DNA from: Pyrenopolyporus hunteri
Taxonomy: Eukaryota; Ascomycota; Sordariomycetes; Xylariales; Hypoxylaceae
Direction: 5' to 3'
Assembly: GCA_902806595.1 (NCBI GenBank)
Contig: CADCXC010000011.1
Coordinates: 2,170,001-2,234,000 of the forward strand
Length of the DNA stretch: 64,000 bases
Part shown: positions 13,976-29,974 of the stretch, in pieces
How the letters are laid out: each line of letters opens with the position of its first letter
Numbering within the stretch: position 1 is the stretch's first letter
The notes under the pieces: generated by a model
The model's database searches: none
The model's input: only the letters and a program-made list of their open reading frames with translations
Told to the model about the DNA's origin: nothing
Translations under genes and position numbers: made by a program

Positions 13976-15240
13976 ATAATATTTAAAATTATTACCGAAA
14001 AAAATTTATAAAATTCGACATATAAAACCGTTATAATATTATATAATAATTTAATTTTATTAAAAAATTAATAATAAAATTCGAAATATAACTTCGTTTT
14101 AATTTTTTAAATTATATTTTAATTTTTTTTTTTTTTATATTATTAACGTAATAATATTTTAATTTTTAAAACTCGACTCGTATTAAATTTATAATTTAAA
14201 TTAATTTAAAAATAATTATATATAAAACCGATATAATAACGATCGTAAATAAAAAATCGATATAATAATAATCGTCGATAAAAAATCGAAAAATAAATTT
14301 TAAATTTTATAAATAATTTTTTTAAATATTATTATAACTTTTTATTATATAAAACGTTTAATATATACGGTATTTTTATTTTCGACTTTTATATTTTTAT
14401 ATATAATTTTATATAAATTAATATTTATACGTTATTTATTATAAATTAAAAATTAATTTATATTATTTATTATACGTAAAATTAATATTTTCGAAATTTA
14501 TAATTATATTTAATTATAATTAAACTTTTATTATAAATTATTATTTTAAAGTTAAAATAAAAATAAATATTATTAATTAATTATATTAAAAGGAAATTTA
14601 ATCGAATATTAATTTTTTAATAATATAATTATAAAATATTTACGTTATTTATAATAAAATACGTTAAAATTTACTTTTTAAAATTTTTTTTAAAACATTT
14701 TACTTTTTTAATTATATTTTATTTTTAATTATTTAAATATCGTTTTTTTTATTATTTACTTTTATTTTATTTTTAACTTTTAATTTTTATTTTAATTAAT
14801 ATAAATTTCGTTATATAATTAAATCTTTAATTTAATTTTATTATTATAATTAAATATATAATTAAAATTACTTATAAATTATTTAAAATAATAAATATTT
14901 TAACTTTTAATTAAAAATAAAAAATATTTAACATTTTATAATAAATTTAAAATAAAATAATTTTTTTATTTTAAAATTTATATTAATATATTCGAAATTA
15001 ATATTATTAATATTAATACGCGATTAAATAATATTAAAATTCGTTTTATTAATTTAAAAAATCGTATAAATAAATTTAAAATTCGATTTAATAATTTTAA
15101 AATTCGATTCGATAAATTTAAAACCCGATTTAATATATTCGAAATCCGATTTAATATATTCGAAATTCGATTTAATAAATTCGAAATTTAAATCGACATT
15201 CGATTCGATTTTTTAAAAATTCGTTTAAAAACTTCGTAAA

Positions 15241-15640
15241 TTATTTTTTTTTATTTTTTTTTATCTTTCCTTACTTTTCTCTATTTTTCCCTACTTTTCC
15301 TTACCTTTTTTTATTTCTTCCTACTTTTCCTTACCTTTTTTTACCTCTCCCTACCTTTCCCTACCTTTCCCTACCTCTTCCTACCTTTCCCTACTTTTCC
15401 CTATTTTTTTTTACCTTTCCCTATCTTTCCTTATCTTTTTCTATTTTTCCCTACTTTTTTTTATCTTTTTTTACCTTTCCCTACTTTTTCCTATTTTTTT
15501 TTACCTTTTCTTACTTTTCTTTACTTTTTTTTACTTTTTTTTATTTTTTCCTACTTTTTTTTACTTTTTTTTACTTTTCCCTACTTTTTTTTACTTTTTT
15601 TTACTTTTCTTTATCTTTCCCTACCTTTTCCTATTTTATT
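15241..15640 (+). repeat. Forty in-register decamers with consensus CTACCTTTCC, no G on the plus strand
   Basis: Four hundred bases of consecutive 10-bp units of the form YTAYYTTTYY, with essentially no length change between units. Variation is almost entirely C versus T at positions 1, 4, 5, 9 and 10. The A at position 3 is constant, and the plus strand contains no G from 15241 to 15642. The tract is polypyrimidine apart from one A per unit. No coding role is apparent. Confidence 0.85.
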
Positions 15641-18600
15641 CCGTTTTTTTTTTTCGTTTTTATATTATATTAAATTTCCTAAAAGTTTTAATATTAATTC
15701 AATTTAATAATAACGATATTAACTTTTTAATAAAATTTTTTAATAATTATATAATTATTAAAAATAATAAATTTAAATTATTTCGATTTATTTAAATTAA
15801 TTAAATTATTATTAATTTTAAAAATAAATCTTTAAATAATATTAAAAAAATAATTAATAAAAAAACCATTAATTAAAATTAAATATATAATATATTTATT
15901 TTTTTTTTAAATTTCGATTATAACAATATATTAAAAATTTTAAACTTAAATATCTTTAAAATTACGACGATATAATAAAAGTAAATTTTACGTATAATAA
16001 AAATAATTAATATGTATTTATAAAAATAATAATCGTTTACGAAAAATACGATTATATATATAAATAAAAGATATAATATTTATAAAATTAATAAAAATAA
16101 ATATAAATAAAATAAAATTATAATAAAATTTATTTAAATTATTTTTAAAAAATAAATTACATTTAATTAATAAATTAATATATTAAATTAATATTATTAA
16201 CTTAAATTTAAATTAAACTTTTACTTTAATATTTAAACTTTAAATATTTATAAATATTATAAATCGTAAAATTTAATATAAATATAAACGCGACGTTATA
16301 TTATTATACATTTATTTAACTTTATTAAATTATTAATAATAATATACGAAACGATTTTATTACCTACTTTTTTTATATAAAACCGTAATTAAAAAAAATT
16401 ATACCTTAATTTTTTTTTTTTAATAATATCGATATAATTTATTTTTAACTTTTAAATTTTTACCCGTATTAAATAAAACGACGAAATTATTTTTAAATTT
16501 ATTATCGATTAATTAATTTTATAAAATAAACGTATAATATTATAATATTTATTTTATTAATAAATATATATAATTTATAATTTTATAATTTAATTTTTTA
16601 TTATATAAAATAATAAAATTAATTAATAAAATTATATTTATTATTATTATCGTTACGATAAATATTAAAATATAATGTTAATATTAATATATATTAAATA
16701 ATTTTAAAACTTTATATAAATTTAAATATATACGTATTAATTATTAAAAAAAATTTTAATATATTTAAAATTAATTATTTTATATATTATCGTTAAATTT
16801 TTAATTTTATCGTATAATAATAATAATTATAATTTATTATTACTTTATATAATTAAATTACGATTAAAATCGTAATTTTATTTATTTTTTAAATATTAAT
16901 TTTTTATAATATTTAATTTCGTGTAATTTTAACCGTTAATAAATATTATATTTATAAATTTTAAAACGGTTTTCGTTAAATAAATCGGTCGATTTAATTA
17001 ATATATTATTAACCTTTTATTTTTTAATAATTATATTATATTATAAAAAATAATTAATTATAAACGACTTATAAAAAAATTTTATAATAATTTCGTAATA
17101 ATTATTATTAACGATATTAAAATAATTATTATCGATAATTTTAAAATAAACGTTAATAATTAATTTAAAATTGTCGATAATAAGTTTAAAACGATTATTA
17201 TTAATCGATTTAAAAGTAACTTCGATATATAAAAAAATCGTTTTCGATTATTTTAAATCGATTTAATGTTTTTATATATTTAACGTTTTAATATTTCGTA
17301 TAAATATATTATATCGTTTATTAAACGGAGTAATTTTTATAATCGATATAATTAAATTTTATTTTTTAATCGACGTTAACTTAATATAATTTTAATTATT
17401 ATAAAAAATAATTAACTTTTTAATATTAATCGCCGTTAATTAAACATTATTAAATTATAATAAATTATTTATAATAATTTTAAATTAACTTTTCGTTCGT
17501 ATTATTAATCCCCCTTAATTATATCTTTTTTTTTATTAATTTAAACTTTCGTTTACTTATTTTTTAACGAAATAATTATTTAATAAAAAAAATAACTCGT
17601 CGAAAATAAAATCTTTTTTTTTCGTAAAATTAATAAAATTAAATATTCGATAAATTATTATAAAAATAATAAATAAAATATCCTTTGATATTAACATTAA
17701 TAATAATTTTAATATTAAAAAAAAAGAAAAAATAATACGATTATATTTATTGTTACATTTTATTATTAAAACGAAATTACATCGTAAAATATTTTTTTAT
17801 TTCGTAATAAAAAAATAAAATTATTTAATAAAAATTAATTTTCGATTTTCGTAAAAAAAATTAATAATATTTTTAATAAATTAACGATATAATATTTAAA
17901 TCGAAATGGTTTTTTTAACCGTTTTAATTATTTTACCGTAATTTACATTAATTATAATAAAAAAATATAATTATAAAATATATAAATAAAAAATCCTTTT
18001 TTAAATAAATCGTTATTTCGATTATTACTTCGAAAAATAAAATTATTAAATACATAAATAAAAGATTTTTCTTTAAATAAATTAACGTTTTAATCGTTAC
18101 TTTATAAAATAAAATTATATAATATACGAAAAAGCGATTTTTTTCGAAATAAATTATCGTTTTAATTATTACTTCGAAAAATAAAATTATAAAATATACG
18201 AATAAAAGGTTTTTTTCGAAATAAATTATCGTTTTAATTTTTATTATAAAAAGTCATTTTTTTCGTTAATTAAAAAAAATTAAAAAATTCCTTATATAAA
18301 TTTATTAAAAATCCTCGTAAAAAAATTAATTCGTTTATAATATATAAATATAAAAGTTTAATATATATTAAAATGTTAATGGTTTTTTTTTATTTACTTT
18401 TAAAATATACTACTTTTCGTAAATATATACTTTATAATTAATTACTTATAATTTTTTAATTAAAATACCCGGGGGAATTAAATATATTTTATTAACGTTA
18501 ATTTAAAAATATAATCGTAAAACGATATAAAAATTATATTTCGATAAATAATTCGTTAATTATTTTAAAATCGATTATAAAATTATTATAATTATATTTT

Positions 18601-21600
18601 TAATATAAAATTCGGTTTTATATCGAATATTCGAATCTAAATATACCCTAAATTAAAAATATTAAATTATATTTAAATTTAAAGTTATAAAAAATAAAAT
18701 TAAACTTTAATCGTAAATATTTATAACGTTTTTTTTTTAAATTTAATTTAAATATTTTTTTTTTTAAATTTTCGTTATTAATATAATATTAATAAAAAAT
18801 TCATTCGATGTTTAATTATATAATATTAAGGTTTAGTTTATACTTTAAAAAACTTATACGATTTTTTTCGACATTTAATTATTTAATACTTTTATATCTT
18901 ATTTTTACGTTTATATATTCGTTATTAATATTATTTAAAATATCGCTTCGTATTATATTTATTTTTTTTTCTTTTCTTTTTTTTTATTAATTTAAGCGAG
19001 GTAAGATTAAAAAAAAACGGCTTCGATTTATAATCGATACGTTTACCGTCGGTAAAATAAATAAAAAAAATAAATATAAATAAATTTTATAATACGGCGA
19101 AATTACGGTAAATGACGGGTAAATTAACGGAGATTATATTTAATAAATTTATATTTTTCGTAAATTATTTTATACGTATACGTTTTTTTTTTTTTACGTC
19201 GATACGCGATATTAATAACGACGAAATAATAAAATAAACGATAATAAAAATAACGATTATATTAATCGTTATTAAATAAAAAATAAAAATTTTTATATAA
19301 AATAACGATTATTTAAATATACGTTTTCGATAAAATATAAATAAAATTTTTCGAATATTATAAATAAATTATTATAAAAATAATAAATAAATATTATTAT
19401 TACACTTATTAAATTAATTAAAAAAAAGATAAATTAAAAAATAAAATAAATATAAATTAAATTATATTTAAAAAAAAAAAATAAAAATACGTTTAAATAT
19501 ATTAAAAGTAAATTAATATTTATTTCGTAAAAACGTTAATTATCGAAGTTTTCACCTTTTAAATATTTATATTAATATAATACGCCCGTTATAAAATAAA
19601 ATTAATAAAAAATCTCATATTATTTAAAATAATTTAATTTAAGTGAATTAATTTTACCATATATTATTTATATATATATAAATTTTAACTTTTAATATTT
19701 TTTTAAAATTTAACGTTAAAAATTTTTTATTATTTAAAATAATTTATAAAACATTTAAATATAATATTCGAAAATATAAATCGTTTATTATAATTAATTA
19801 AAATTTTAAAAAAAAATTATAATAAATTTATTATATATATTTTTATTAATTAATATTTTATAATTATTTAATACGTTTTTATTTAATAAAATTTCGTTAT
19901 AAATTTACGGTAATTTGTTTATTTCGAAAAAATTACATTATTATATAATATAACGCGTTAAAGTTAAAATTAATTAATCGTTAATAAATTAATATAAATT
20001 ATTATTAATAAATAAATTTAATTAAATATTAATTCGATTAATACGATTTATTTAATTATAATCGATATATAAAATTAAAAATTATTTTATAAAACGTAAA
20101 TTTAATATAATATTATTAATTTATTATAATACGTTTATTCGTATATATTTAAAAAATATAAAAATAATTCCCCGTTATAAAATTAATATTTTATTTTTTT
20201 ATTATACGAAAAAACCCTATTTCGTTTACCGCCGTTAAAAATTCCTTTTTTAACATTTTATTTAACGTTTTAATTAACGTTTTTTTTAATAATTATTTAA
20301 TAATATTTTTTCAAATTATAAACATTTATTCGTTTATTTATAATAATATAAATTTTCGATTATAATCGAAAAAATAATTAAAAGTTATAATTTTTAATAA
20401 ATATTCGAAATAATTTATTAAAACGTTTTATTTTTAATTAACGATTTTCATTAATTAAAATATTATAAAACGAATTTTTTCATTAATAAATAATCGATAA
20501 AAATATTTTACGTATATTTTATTATTTTTTAAATATATAATAAACATATCGTATATAATTATAAGAAAATTATATATAAAAACGATAAAATAATAAAAGG
20601 TAATAATTACTTTTTTTAAATTTCGAAAAAAAAATAAAATCGATTAACTCGATCGAATTATTCGATTTATAAATTAATACTTTAAAAAAAATAAATTAAA
20701 ATATTAATATTAAATAAAAATTCCGTAAAAAATTATTTAATGTAATTTAAAAATTAATCGAAATAATTTAAATAAACTTCGAAATTATTTTTATTAATTT
20801 ATTATGATAAATATTTCGTATATTTTATAAATATATTCGTTTTTTTTTATAATTAATAAATTTTATTAATAAAATGTTAAAATTATAATATTAAAATTAT
20901 CGAATTACGGATTAATTTAATTATAATTAACCGTACGTATTTAACCATTCTTTTTTTTTTAAACTTATTTAAAATTATTTTTTTTTTAAAGTTTGTATTA
21001 ATAACGTCGAATGCGAAAAACTTCGATGAAAAAAAATAATAAAAAATAAATAATAACGTAATTAAATAATCGTTATTTATAATTATAAATAAATAAATAC
21101 GATTTAAAAATTAAAAATAATTAAATTTTAAAAAAATTAAAATAATAAATAAATTAAATATATATTTTATATATATATAAAAAAAAAACTATAAAAAATT
21201 AATTTTTATTTTATAAATTAATTAAAAATAATTTTAATAAATTTAATTATTATATTATAAAATTTAATAAATTTAAAATCTCGTAAAAAATTAATTAATT
21301 AATAATATTTAAAAAATAAAATTTTTTAATACGATATTATTTAACGATTACGAAATAAATATAACGTCGAAACGAATTTACGATTTTTATAACGTTATTT
21401 AAAAATATGGAATTTTTATAAAAATAAATATAATATCGATATTATTTAAAGTAAAATTTATTAATTTTTTTAAATTAAATTATTTTATAATTTAATTATT
21501 AAATATTTAAAAATAAAATAATTTAAAGTTAAATTAATTTATTAAACTTTAAAATATAAGTTAAAAAAATAAAAAATAACTTAATATAAATTAATTTTTT

Positions 21601-23824
21601 ATACCTTCGAACTTATAAATTTTATATAATATTTATTTTATTTTATAAAACTCTAAAATGTCGAAATTTTAAATTAATTATAATATTTATAAAAGATAAA
21701 ATTAACGTAAATTTTTTTTATTTAAATTTAAATAAAAAATAATATAAAAAAACGAATAAATAATTTAAATAAACGACATAATATAATAATTTAATTAAAA
21801 GAATTTTTTAATAAATATATGTAAATTTTAAATATTTTTAAATATATAAAACGAAATTCGTTATAAAAGTACGTTAAAAAAATCTTATAAATCTTTATAT
21901 TATAAAAAATAATATAAAACGTATATCGTTTATATTATTTTTAAACTATACGATAATATATCGAATTTAAATTATAAAACGTAATAAAAAAAAACGTAAT
22001 TTAAAATTTCGAAACTTAATTATATATAATATATAAATAATTATCATAAATTACATTTTATTAAATTCGAAATTTACGTAATTATCGATGTATATTTTCG
22101 AAAAATTTTATAATATAACGTTAATAAATTAAATTACTTTTTTATAAATATATTATATTAATTCTTTTAAATAATTATTAAATTAAAATTTCGATTATAA
22201 TTTATTAAAATAAATTATAAAGTAAAAATATTTTTTTTAATTTAAATATAACATTAATTTACGATATATACGAAACTATCGATTATTATTATAAATTTTA
22301 ACGATATAAAAATTTAATAAACGTAAAAAAATCGTTTTTTAAATTTATATAAATATAATATTAATAAAGTTAATAATAAAATTAAATAATAATAGTTATA
22401 ATTATTTTTAATTATTATTATATATTAAATTATAAATATTTATTATCGAAAAATTATTAAACGTTAATTAATAATATTAAAGTTTTTTTTAAAAATTAAA
22501 AAATTTAAATAACTTTAATAAAAATAAAATTTTCGATTAAATAATAATATATTTCCTCTATAAAAATATAATATAATAAAAAATCGTCGATTTCGTTATA
22601 AAATAAAATTAATATCGAATTAAATTTTAATTATAATATAAAAATATTATAATTAATTATATTAATTCGATATAATTAAATATATTTAATTTTTTAAACT
22701 TTATAATAAAAAACTATAAATAAAATTTAATATATAATTTCGAATTATAACGGTTAATTTATACGTTAAAAAAACCGTTAATTTATTACGATTTCGATAA
22801 TTTTTTTACATTAAAAATATAAATTATTTATAATAAATAATTAACGAAATATCCGTTAAAAATGCGAAATTTTATACGATTATATAAAAAAAAATACATT
22901 TCGTTTAAAAATTACTTAAAAAATTATTAAAATATAAGTAAAAAATCGAAATTAACATTTAATAAAATATCTCGTAATAATATAAAATGATATTATAATC
23001 GTATATAAAAAATTAAAAAAAAAATAAAAATTATTAAATAAAACGTTACGTTTTAAAAAAACTCGTATATAAATTAATTTAATATAAATATTTATATTAT
23101 TTAACATTTTTTTATTTTTTTAATTAAATATTTACCGTTAAATTTAAATTTAAATAATGTTTTTTTATATTTATTATAAATATTTTTTCGTTATTTATAA
23201 TATTTAAAATTTAATAACTTTAAATATAAATTATATAATTTTTATAATAAAATAATTTATAATTATTAATTTAAAAAATCATTTTTTCATTAAAAAAATA
23301 TTAAAATATAATAATCGAAAACATTATATTTAAAATAATATATATAATTTATAATTATATAATTTTATATTAAAAAATTTATCGTAATAATAATAATAAT
23401 AAATATACTTTTATTAAATACCTCGTTATTTTACGTAATAAAAACTTAAAATATATATTTTAAAAATATATATAAATAATAATTAATATAAAATTAATTA
23501 TTTTATAACTTTTATAAATAAAATAAATTAATTAATATATTTTTCGTAACTTTTTTATCGTATAATTATATAATATTTTTTTTCGATTTATTTATTAACG
23601 ATTCTTTATCGTTTAATATAATTATAAATTTATAATATTATATTATAATAATAAATTATTATTATAATATTTAAATAAATATATAATTTTAATTTTAAAT
23701 CGTTAAATATTATATAAAAATAAATATAATAAATAAATTTATAATTATTTTTTTATAAAATTATTTTTTTAAAAAAATATTAAAATATAATAATCGAAAA
23801 TATTATATTTAAAATAATATATAA

Positions 23825-24036
23825 TGGTTAATTAACTTATATACGTACTACTTCGTAATATGTACTTTAAAAAAAAAATACTTTTATATTTTCGTTTATA
23901 TAAAAAAAACCTTTCCTACGATTTTTTTATTAAATAATTTTTTTTTTTTAAATAATTTATATAATATTAATTTTATTTTATTATAATTATTTTTATTATT
24001 ATTTTTTTACTTTATTTATATACGTATTTATTAATA
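23825..24036 (+). repeat. 5' LTR of nested element copy 1
   Basis: About 212 bp, matching 29765-29974 in direct orientation and 41831-42044 and 48581-48793 in inverted orientation. It keeps TGGTT at its outer edge, where the 3' copy reads TAATT (G to A changes). Confidence 0.75.
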
Positions 24037-27000
24037 TTAATTAATATTATTAAAATTAATAACATAAATTAATAAAATTAAAAAAATCATTATTATAATA
24101 ATATAAAAAACTTTTATCGTAATAATACATATAATAATAACACCCCTTTTTTTATATAATACTTTTTTATTTATATTAAAATATCGTTTTATTATATTAA
24201 ATTTCTTTAAATTTATAATATTTATTATATCGTAAAAAATTAAAAATTCGATTTAAACGTAAATTCGTATTAAAAAACTTAATTTAATCGAACGAAATAT
24301 TAAAAAAAAATTCGTTAAATTAATAAAATACGTTTTTAATAATCGTACACTCTTCGATTAATAATTCGATTATAAAATTTTAAAATAAAAAAAAATTAAC
24401 TTTTAAATCGTTATTAAAAAATAAAAAACGATATAAATATTATTTTTTTTAAAAAATTTAACCGTTATAAATAAAAGTAAATTATACGCTTAAATAATAA
24501 AAAATATTTTAAAAAAATATTAAAAATAATTTAAAAATTTTATAATAAAAAATTTCGTAATTATATTACGTTAATTTAAAATTACATTAAAATACGCGTT
24601 TATATAAAAAAATATTTATATAAATAAAAATAACGTTAATATAATAAAAATTTTAATTAATTTTATATCGATACGTAAACCTTTTAAATAAAATTATAAT
24701 AAATTAAAACGTATTAAATGTAAATAATTTAACGTTTTAATATAAAAAACGTTAATATATCGTATTAATAAAAATACGATTTACCTTTTAATATTTACGT
24801 TAAATTACATTTACGTTATAATATAAAAATAATTAACGATTTTTTATTTTATAACGTTAACATAAATAAAAAATTAAAAAAAATTAAATTTATAAATATT
24901 AATAATTTCGATTAAATTACCCCCGACCCTATATTATCAACGTTATAAATCGCTTATTTAATAATCGTTTCTATTTTTTTTTATTATTAATAATTCGTTA
25001 TCGATATTTAATACGTTACCGCCCCTTTTATTAAATTAAATTTTTATAACGTAACTTACGTTTTAACCCCCGTTTAAACTCTAATAACGAATTTTTCCTT
25101 CGCCGTTTTAAACCCTTTAAAATAATCCTCGCATTTAATTAAAACCGTAAATATTTAATACATCCATCTCCTTTACCCCCGTTTTTTAAAAAATAACCGC
25201 GTTTTTTTAAACCATTATAACTAATTAATACCTTATTATTTTAATTTACACTAAACCTTAAAAATATAATCAACGATACACCCTTAATTCTATACGAAAA
25301 AAATAATTTTAACCTCTATTACTAAAAAATATTTATAAACTTTTCGAATCGTTATCGAATAATTTATATATAATATCGACGATCCCATTAAACGCTATAT
25401 TAAAAAAAAAATTACCATATCGAAAATTATAATTTTTTTTCTTAAACAATTTTATAACTTTTATTAATTAAATCGACTTTAATATTTATACCCGTCGAAA
25501 ATTAATAAAATAATACTTATTATAATATTTCCTTTATTTAAATCTTTAATAAAATATACCCCTTTACCATTATTAATTACTTTAAAAAAACCTAAAATAA
25601 TAAAAATAACTACATTAAAAAATTATATAATATCTTAAAAAATAAATTTTATTTTTTTTTAAACGTATACTATATAATTAAAATTTATTAAACTTAATTT
25701 TATATTATATTTTTTACGATTTTTATTAAATAAATAATTATTTACTTTTTACATAACGTACCCCACTATTAATATTTTATAAATATATATTTTATTATAA
25801 AATAATATTTTAATATAAAATAAAATAAAATTTAATATTATTATAATTAAACTTTAATTATTTTTTTTAACATTAAAATTAAAAAAAAAAAATAAAAAAA
25901 AATCCGATTTTAAAATATTATAAATAATGTTAAATAAATTAATATTATATTAACGTACTTTTAAAAAAAATTTTAAAAATAAATAATAATTAATCGTAAC
26001 TATATAACGTATTATTTATAACGTATTTTAATTATAACATATTTTATTTACTTCGTTACATTAATTTAAAAAATTAATTAATAAATTTTATACGTTAATT
26101 AATATTTTCGAAAATATTAAAAAAATGCGTTAATTTATAATTAACGACGATAACGACGAAAATTTTAATCAATTTTATATTAAACGAAAATATTACCGTA
26201 ATAATAAAAATAATCGATATTAATTAAAAAAAACGACTTAAATTTAAAAACGTCGTTATTAAATATATAAAAAAAAAAATATTAATCTATTAAATATTTA
26301 AAAAACGAATAAAAAAAAATTAAAAAACGTTAATAAATTTAAAAAATCGAAAATAAAAATAAATATATTACGTTTTTAATAAACTATAAAAATATTAAAT
26401 AAAAAAATTTAAAATCGAAAAACGACGATTAAAACGTCGTAATTTTCGAAAAAAAAAAAGTCAACTTTTAACATTAATTAATTACGATATATTTAATAAA
26501 CTAAATATATTAATATCGAATTATTTTTCGTTACTTTTTTATTAATAAATTAAAAAATAACATTACATTTATTTTAAACTAATACATTAAAAATATTTTT
26601 TAAAACATTATTTTTAATATTAACGTAATTAAAATATTTATTATAAAAAAAAATTAATATTAAACTTTTATAAAAAACTTTCCCGATTAAAATCTTAAAA
26701 TAAATAATAATCGAATCGATAAAATTAACATTAAATTTAAAAATAAACTTTTAATTAAATTATTAAAAATAATTATAATTAACGTTTCGTTTAAATTAAT
26801 CGATTTTTATATTATAAATTTAAATACTTTATTTTTTATATATTTAAAAAATATAAATTAATTAAACGTTTATTTAAATAACGTTACGAATTAATTAATC
26901 GAAAAAAATAATATTACCGTTACCGTTATTTATAAATAAAAACATTTATAATTTTACTTCGATAATATAACTTTTTTTATAAAATTTAAATTACGTTACA

Positions 27001-29764
27001 TTTATATTCGATTTAATTACCCTTTTATAATTAAATTATATACTTTTTTAAATAAAATAAATTATAACGTTAATATTAAAAATATTAAAAAAATTAATAA
27101 ATTTTATTATTATTATTAAATTAAAAATAAAACCTTTTAAAAATTTAAATTTAACCTAAAAAACCTCGATATAAATTTTAATTATAAAATTATTATTAAC
27201 ATTATATATTTAAATAAACGTCCCGTTTTATATATAATTAACGCCGTTATAAAATTTTAAATTATTCGTTTTATAAAAATCATTTTTATTAAAAAAATTT
27301 AAAATATATTAAAATAATATTAAATTAATATTTACTTTAAACCTTTAAATATTATTATATATAATATCGATATAAACTTCGATAATATTAAATTTCGAAA
27401 TAAAACTTATATTATTAAAATTACATATTATTAAATATTTATTAAAATACATTAATTAATTAATAAAATTAAAAAATATTACGACCCCGTTTATAAAATA
27501 TACGAAATTATTACTAATAAACTTTAAAATTTAAATTTACGTATAATTCGATTATAAATAATTATTAAAGTAATTAACGATATAATTAATTTTAATAATT
27601 TAATACCCATATTTTTTATATTTAACGCTTACCTTAAAATTAACATAAACTTACCCCCTACTTCCATATAAACCTAAAAAATATAAATCGTTTAAAAAGT
27701 AATAATAAAAATTAAAAAAATTAAAATATAACGTTTCGTAAAAAATACCTTAAATATACGTAATAACCTTAACACATAAAAAACTCTTCCCGTATTACTT
27801 TCCATCGATAATAAAATACTCGTTTATAAAAAAAAAAAAAATAAAAAAACTTTTATAAAATTATTATAATATTAAATAAAAATATTATCGTCGTTTTAAA
27901 TGTTTTAAATAAAATATTTACGTTTAAAAATTTTTATATTAAATCGTATATCTAATTAAAAAAAAATTTAATACCGTTTAAAAAACTTAAAATTAAATTA
28001 TTTACGTTAATTTTTAACTTTAATAATTATTAAATTATTTCGAAAAAAAACTTTATATATACCAACGATTTTTTCTATATCGTAAAATTATATATTATTA
28101 ATAAAAAATAAAAAAATTTTACTTTTATTATAAAATTTCGAACGAATAAAAAAATTATTATATAAAAGAAATTTTATAAGATATTAAATATAAAAAAACT
28201 TAACGTTTTATTTAAAAAAAACATTTTACGTTTAAAAATTTACGATATAATTATATATCGAAACGCTATAATTTTTAAATTACGAATAATCCGTAAAATT
28301 AAAAGTAAAAATACCATCGTATTATATAAAAAATCTCATTTAATAATTTAAAATTATAATAATTTCGATAAAAAATATATTATAACGTACGTATTTATTA
28401 TCTAAAAAATTAATTAACGTATTATATTAATTTTAACATTTATATTACGTCGTAAAAAAATAAAAATTATAATTTAAAACATTATAATAACCTATATTTA
28501 ATTTAAAATATTAATATAAAAAATTATTTTTATATATTTATTAATTAAATTTAAAAATAAATACTTTAAAAAAATATTATTACGAATAATTAAATTTTTA
28601 TATAATTTTACGAAATTAAATATTTATTAATTTAAAATTTATTCGCGTTATTATTAATAAAAATTATAAATGAAATTATTAACTTTCGACTTTTATTTAT
28701 TTATAATAAATTTAAATTCGTTTAAATTTATTAACTTTTAAACAAATAATACTTTTAATGTCGATATTATAAACTTTTTTATTATTAAAAATAAAGTTTT
28801 TAATAAAATTAAAATTAAAATGCGTCTTTAAAAAATTATAAACTTCGAAATCGAAAATTTTAATGGTTTACGTATTACGATTTACGATAAAAATTTTAAC
28901 GTAATAATTATTTAAAAAAATTAAATTAAAAAATTTAAATTATTAAACATTAAAATTTTTAATATAATTAAAAAATTTATAAAATAATAAATTTAAAATA
29001 TATATATCATTTTTATATATTAATTCGAAATAACTTTCGATTATTTTACGGTAATTTAATATTTCGAACTTAAATTTAAAAAAATTAAAACTTTTAACGT
29101 TAAAATTAAATAATAAATAAACAATTAAATACGTAAATTTTAATATATCGAATTAAACTTTTAAAATTTACGCTTTTATATTTTTATCGATGGATTTTTT
29201 ATAAATAATAAAAATTTAAATTCGTAAATTAAATATATTATTATTTTAAATAATAAAAATTTTATTAATCGAAATAATAAAATATAAATTATTAATAATA
29301 TTATTTATTAATTATTTATTAAATATAAACGAATTATTCGTAATGTATTTATTAATAAAATCTATAAAATAATTTAAAACTTCGACGTCGATTACGTTAT
29401 TTATTATATAATTAATATTATTTTAAAACGCTTTTTATTTTTTAAAACTTTTTTTGTTTTATATATCGACTTTTTATTGCTATATTAATATTTAATATAA
29501 ATGGAAAATATTAATAAAAAAAAATTAATAATCGATTTAATAACGTTAAAATAATTTTATAAAAATCGAAAAATTAATAATATTCGATAAATTTATAAAT
29601 CATATAACCCTATAAACGCGATAATAAAAACGTTTTTTAATAAAATTATACGAAATTTAATAAAAAAAAATTAAATTAATTTAAAATTAAAAAAATAAAT
29701 AAAACGAAAAATTTAATTAATAATTCGTAATTAATTAATTACGAAAAAAAAATAAAATAAATAA

Positions 29765-29974
29765 TAATTAATTAATTTATATACGTATTATTTCGTAATA
29801 CGTACTTTAAAAAAAAATATTTTTATATTTTTATTTATATAAAAAAAATTTTTCCTACGGTTTTTTTATTAAATAACTTTTTTTTTTAAATAATTTATAT
29901 AATATTAATTTTACTTTATTACAATTATTTTTATTATTATTTTTTTACTTTATTTACGTACGTATTTATTAATA
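29765..29974 (+). repeat. 3' LTR of nested element copy 1
   Basis: About 210 bp. Ends in ACGTACGTATTTATTAATA and then returns to repeat R sequence. The exact last base and the target duplication are ambiguous because the insertion site is an AT dinucleotide run. Confidence 0.7.

Larger units (their letters stand above)
5044..23824. other. Remaining AT-rich RIP-degraded interior of block 1
   Basis: Apart from the tandem and dispersed repeats listed separately, this stretch holds no open frame of useful length and no RNA gene that I can see. Remaining G and C are mostly in CpG. It is presumably decayed transposon sequence, but no protein domain could be read with confidence. Confidence 0.6.
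23825..29974 (+). mobile_element. Nested LTR retroelement, copy 1, RIP-degraded
   Basis: Bounded by direct repeats of about 210 bp at 23825-24036 and 29765-29974. The left one starts TGGTTAATTAACTTATATAC. An A/G-rich stretch at about 29735-29764 just before the 3' repeat resembles a polypurine tract and sets the plus orientation. The same LTR and adjoining internal sequence recur inverted in block 2 at 41831-48793. It interrupts a reverse-complement copy of repeat R, whose two halves lie at about 23340-23824 and 29975-30250. No reverse transcriptase motif could be read through the mutations, so copia versus gypsy is not decided. Length is about 6.15 kb. Confidence 0.75.

Noticed and set aside
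18808..18990. 60-codon hydrophobic open frame in AT block 1 that looks like a membrane peptide
   Set aside because: Hydrophobicity follows from T-rich codons. It is isolated, with no similar frame in other repeat copies.
24900..29700. Attempt to assign nested LTR element copy 1 to gypsy or copia from RT or integrase motifs
   Set aside because: Several stretches looked suggestive in one frame, but none gave two conserved motifs in the same frame and order.
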